DNA of 64,000 bases from JAFLCM01 sp964510955 (GTDB lineage: Bacteria; Planctomycetota; Phycisphaerae; Phycisphaerales; UBA1924): NCBI GenBank assembly GCA_964510955.1, contig CAZEDW010000021.1:1-64000 (forward strand), in the 5' to 3' direction. The translations under genes were made by a program, and so were the position numbers. Positions 62,013-64,000 of this stretch are shown piece after piece (position 1 is the stretch's first letter; each line of letters opens with the position of its first letter). Below the pieces are notes generated by a model, which saw nothing but the letters and a program-made list of their open reading frames with translations, was not told where the DNA came from and ran no database searches.

Positions 62013-64000
62013 ATGCTCAACCAGCGCCGATCCGCCGTCTGCCGCCGCGCGCTCGCGGCGTCTCTGCTCGCCGGCACGCTCGCGGCGCCAAGCTCGCACG
62101 CCGGTGCCTGGACCCGCCTCACCCGCAACGCCCCCGGCCCCGTCGTCCTCATGATCCTGCTCCCCGACGGATCGGTCATGGCCGCCAACAACGGCGGCAA
62201 CATCGGCTCCGCCTGGTACCGCCTCCGCCCCGACAGCCACGGCAGCTACGTCAACGGCACCTGGTCCGCCATGGCCGCCATGCACGACACGCGCCTGTGG
62301 TATTCCTCCGCCGTCCTCCAGGACGGACGCGTCTTCGTCGCCGGCGGCGAGTACGGCACCGGCGCCGCCCGCGCCGAGGTCTACGACCCCGTCGCCGATT
62401 CCTGGACCCAGCTCCCCATCCCCACCAGCGTCCTCAACCCCGCCGCCTCTTCCGCCATCGGCGGCACCCAGAAGTTCTACGACGCCGACGCCATCACCGT
62501 CGCCAACGGCAGCGTCCTCATCTCCCCCGTTTTCCCGCCCGCCTTCGGCGCCACCATCCTCTACAACCCGCTCACCAACCTCTGGTCCCGCGGCCCCACG
62601 CTCGCCAACGGACAGGTCTACATGGACGAGGCCACCTGGGTGAAGCTCCCCGACCAGAGCATCCTCACCATCGACCCCTTCACCACCACCTCGCAGCGCT
62701 ACATCCCCGCCACCAACACCTGGATCCCCGACTCCAACGTCCCCGTCAGCATCTACGACCCCTTCGGCGGCGAGATGGGCGGCGGCTTCCTGCTCCCCGA
62801 TGGCCGCGCCTGGATGATCGGCGCCCTCCCCCACACCGCTTACTACACACCCTCCGGCACAACCGCCCCCGGCACATGGACCGCCGGCCCCGACATCCCC
62901 GGCAACCACGGCGTGCCCGACGGCCCCGCCGCCATGCTCGTCACCGGCAAGGTCCTCCTCGCCGTCAGCCCCACCCCCACCAGCGCCGACCACTTCCCCT
63001 CCCCCGTCACCTTCTACGAGTTCGACCCCGCCACCAACACCTACACGCCGCAGCAGGCCCCCAACGGCGCGAGCGACCCGACCCCCGCCTACACCTGCCT
63101 CATGCTCGCGCTGCCCGACGGCAACGTCCTCTACTCCCACTTCGGCACCGACGTCTACGTCTACTCCCCGGTCGGCGCACCCATCGCCGCCGGCAAGCCC
63201 GTCATCCAGTCCATCACCCAGACCGGCGACCGCACCTTCCATCTCACCGGCACCGGCCTCAACGGCATCTCCCAGGGCGCGTCCTACGGCGACGACGCCC
63301 AGATGGACTCCAACTACCCCCTCGTCCGCTTCACCGACGGCGCCGGCAACGTCTACTACGGTCGCACCTTCGACTGGAGCTCCACCGCCGTCCGCACCGG
63401 CGCCCAGGTGCTCACCACCGAGTTCAAGCTCCCCCCCGCGCTGCCCGCCGGCCAATACAACCCCGTGGTCGTCGCCAACGGCATCGCCTCCGACCCCTCG
63501 CCCCAGCCCATCACCGCGCCGCCGCCGGCGGCCCCCGGCGCCTTCTCGCTCCTCACCCCTGCCCCCGGCGCAAACAACGTGCCCACCAGCACCATCCTCG
63601 ACTGGTCCGACGCCACCCTCGCCTCCGACTACATCGTCACCCTCAGCGCCAGCCCCGACCTGTCGAACCCCATCTTCACCGCAAGCGTGACCCAAAGCCA
63701 GGTCACCCTCTCGCCCGGCACACTCGCGCAGGCGACCAACTACTACTGGTCCGTCACCGCCCGCACCGCCGACCAGGTCCCCGGCAACTCAACCCCCACC
63801 ACCGCGACCTTCACCACCTTCGTCCCCCCGCCCCCCTGCACCGCCGACTTCAACGCCGACGGATTCGTCAACACAACCGACCTGCTCCTGCTCCTGGGCG
63901 TCTTCGGCCAGACCGTCCCGCCCTTCTCCCTCGGCGACATCAACGGCGACGGCCACGTCACCACCGTGGACCTGCTGCGCCTGCTCGGAGAGTTCGGGCG
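62013..64000 (+). CDS. secreted Kelch-like protein with Fn3-like and dockerin-like parts, cut by window edge
   Basis: At least 662 residues are visible before the window ends. A signal peptide (RRALAASLLAGTLAAPSSHA) is followed by Kelch-type blades of about 50 residues (LQDGRVFVAGGEYGTGAARA, EVYDPVADSWTQLPIP, LPDGRAWMIGALPHT). An Fn3-like segment (about residues 505-605, PAPGANNVPTSTILDWSDAT) comes next. A Pro-rich linker leads to the Ca-loop repeats CTADFNADGFVNTTDLLLLL and GDINGDGHVTTVDLLRLLGE. It is galactose-oxidase-like in layout, but the copper ligands were not identified. ATG 62013 is preferred over 61989 for its GGAG site. Confidence 0.85.
   Translation, partial: MLNQRRSAVCRRALAASLLAGTLAAPSSHAGAWTRLTRNAPGPVVLMILLPDGSVMAANNGGNIGSAWYRLRPDSHGSYVNGTWSAMAAMHDTRLWYSSAVLQDGRVFVAGGEYGTGAARAEVYDPVADSWTQLPIPTSVLNPAASSAIGGTQKFYDADAITVANGSVLISPVFPPAFGATILYNPLTNLWSRGPTLANGQVYMDEATWVKLPDQSILTIDPFTTTSQRYIPATNTWIPDSNVPVSIYDPFGGEMGGGFLLPDGRAWMIGALPHTAYYTPSGTTAPGTWTAGPDIPGNHGVPDGPAAMLVTGKVLLAVSPTPTSADHFPSPVTFYEFDPATNTYTPQQAPNGASDPTPAYTCLMLALPDGNVLYSHFGTDVYVYSPVGAPIAAGKPVIQSITQTGDRTFHLTGTGLNGISQGASYGDDAQMDSNYPLVRFTDGAGNVYYGRTFDWSSTAVRTGAQVLTTEFKLPPALPAGQYNPVVVANGIASDPSPQPITAPPPAAPGAFSLLTPAPGANNVPTSTILDWSDATLASDYIVTLSASPDLSNPIFTASVTQSQVTLSPGTLAQATNYYWSVTARTADQVPGNSTPTTATFTTFVPPPPCTADFNADGFVNTTDLLLLLGVFGQTVPPFSLGDINGDGHVTTVDLLRLLGEFG

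Noticed and set aside
1..64000. CRISPR array, insertion sequence or prophage
   Set aside because: No regularly spaced repeats, intact transposase or phage structural genes were seen.
62013..64000. calling the Kelch protein a galactose oxidase
   Set aside because: The copper-ligand tyrosine/cysteine/histidine set could not be identified, so only the Kelch-like layout is claimed.

Overview
The window is about 64 kb of GC-rich DNA, roughly 68-70% G+C by eye. It most likely comes from a planctomycete, probably class Phycisphaerae. I infer this from several secreted proteins ending in dockerin-like DxNxDG repeats, planctomycete-style small hypothetical proteins, a remnant of a planctomycete-type tyrosine recombinase, and generally dense short-gap gene packing. 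No plasmid or phage backbone is evident, and the content is chromosomal housekeeping with one small accessory insertion.

Layout. Positions 1-5.1 kb hold ricT (cut by the left edge), a tandem universal stress protein, and a divergent OPA-type phosphoester transporter and MalK/UgpC-type ABC ATPase. Positions 5.1-8.3 kb hold a convergent gene-free stretch, a NUDIX gene bracketed by two parS-like sites, parB without parA, and a small HARE-HTH-like protein behind an AT-richer leader with inverted repeats. Positions 8.4-11.6 kb hold an MFS carrier, a small lipoprotein, serine acetyltransferase and tRNA-Gly(CCC). From 11.6 to 14.42 kb is a degenerate tRNA-Gly island. It is bounded by an imperfect repeat of the tRNA 3' end and carries a low-GC RelA/SpoT-domain gene, the C-terminal stub of a tyrosine recombinase and a VIT1-type carrier. 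Positions 14.4-24.7 kb hold a putative porin facing a complete kdp operon (small membrane peptide, kdpF, A, B, C, D, E). A symmetric set of four 16-bp repeats separates the two.

Positions 24.8-33.8 kb hold an FkbM methyltransferase, a Kazal-like secreted peptide, a thioredoxin-fold protein, accD, a low-complexity secreted protein, apbC/mrp, birA and a four-S1-domain protein. Positions 33.8-37.2 kb hold an ECF sigma/anti-sigma operon with a promoter and tandem palindromes. Positions 37.3-47.4 kb hold mgtE, rpsR, a polyprenyl synthase, a methyltransferase, an orphan DNA methyltransferase translationally coupled to an AsmA-like protein, holB, a rhodanese, an AhpD-like protein and hflX. Positions 47.6-58.8 kb hold a dockerin-type secreted protein, phenylalanine hydroxylase, a GT39-like membrane protein, a rhomboid-TPR fusion, malQ, a Memo-family protein with an extra N-terminal domain, and a CusF-like lipoprotein. 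The last 5 kb hold three more dockerin-type secreted proteins and one small secreted protein. The final gene runs off the right edge.

The clearest coordinated system is potassium uptake: KdpFABC, its KdpDE regulators and, by shared operator-like repeats, a divergent outer-membrane protein. The best candidates for something new are this divergent operator, the tRNA-Gly island with its RelA/SpoT-alpha/beta-winged-helix protein, and the parS pair around the NUDIX gene.
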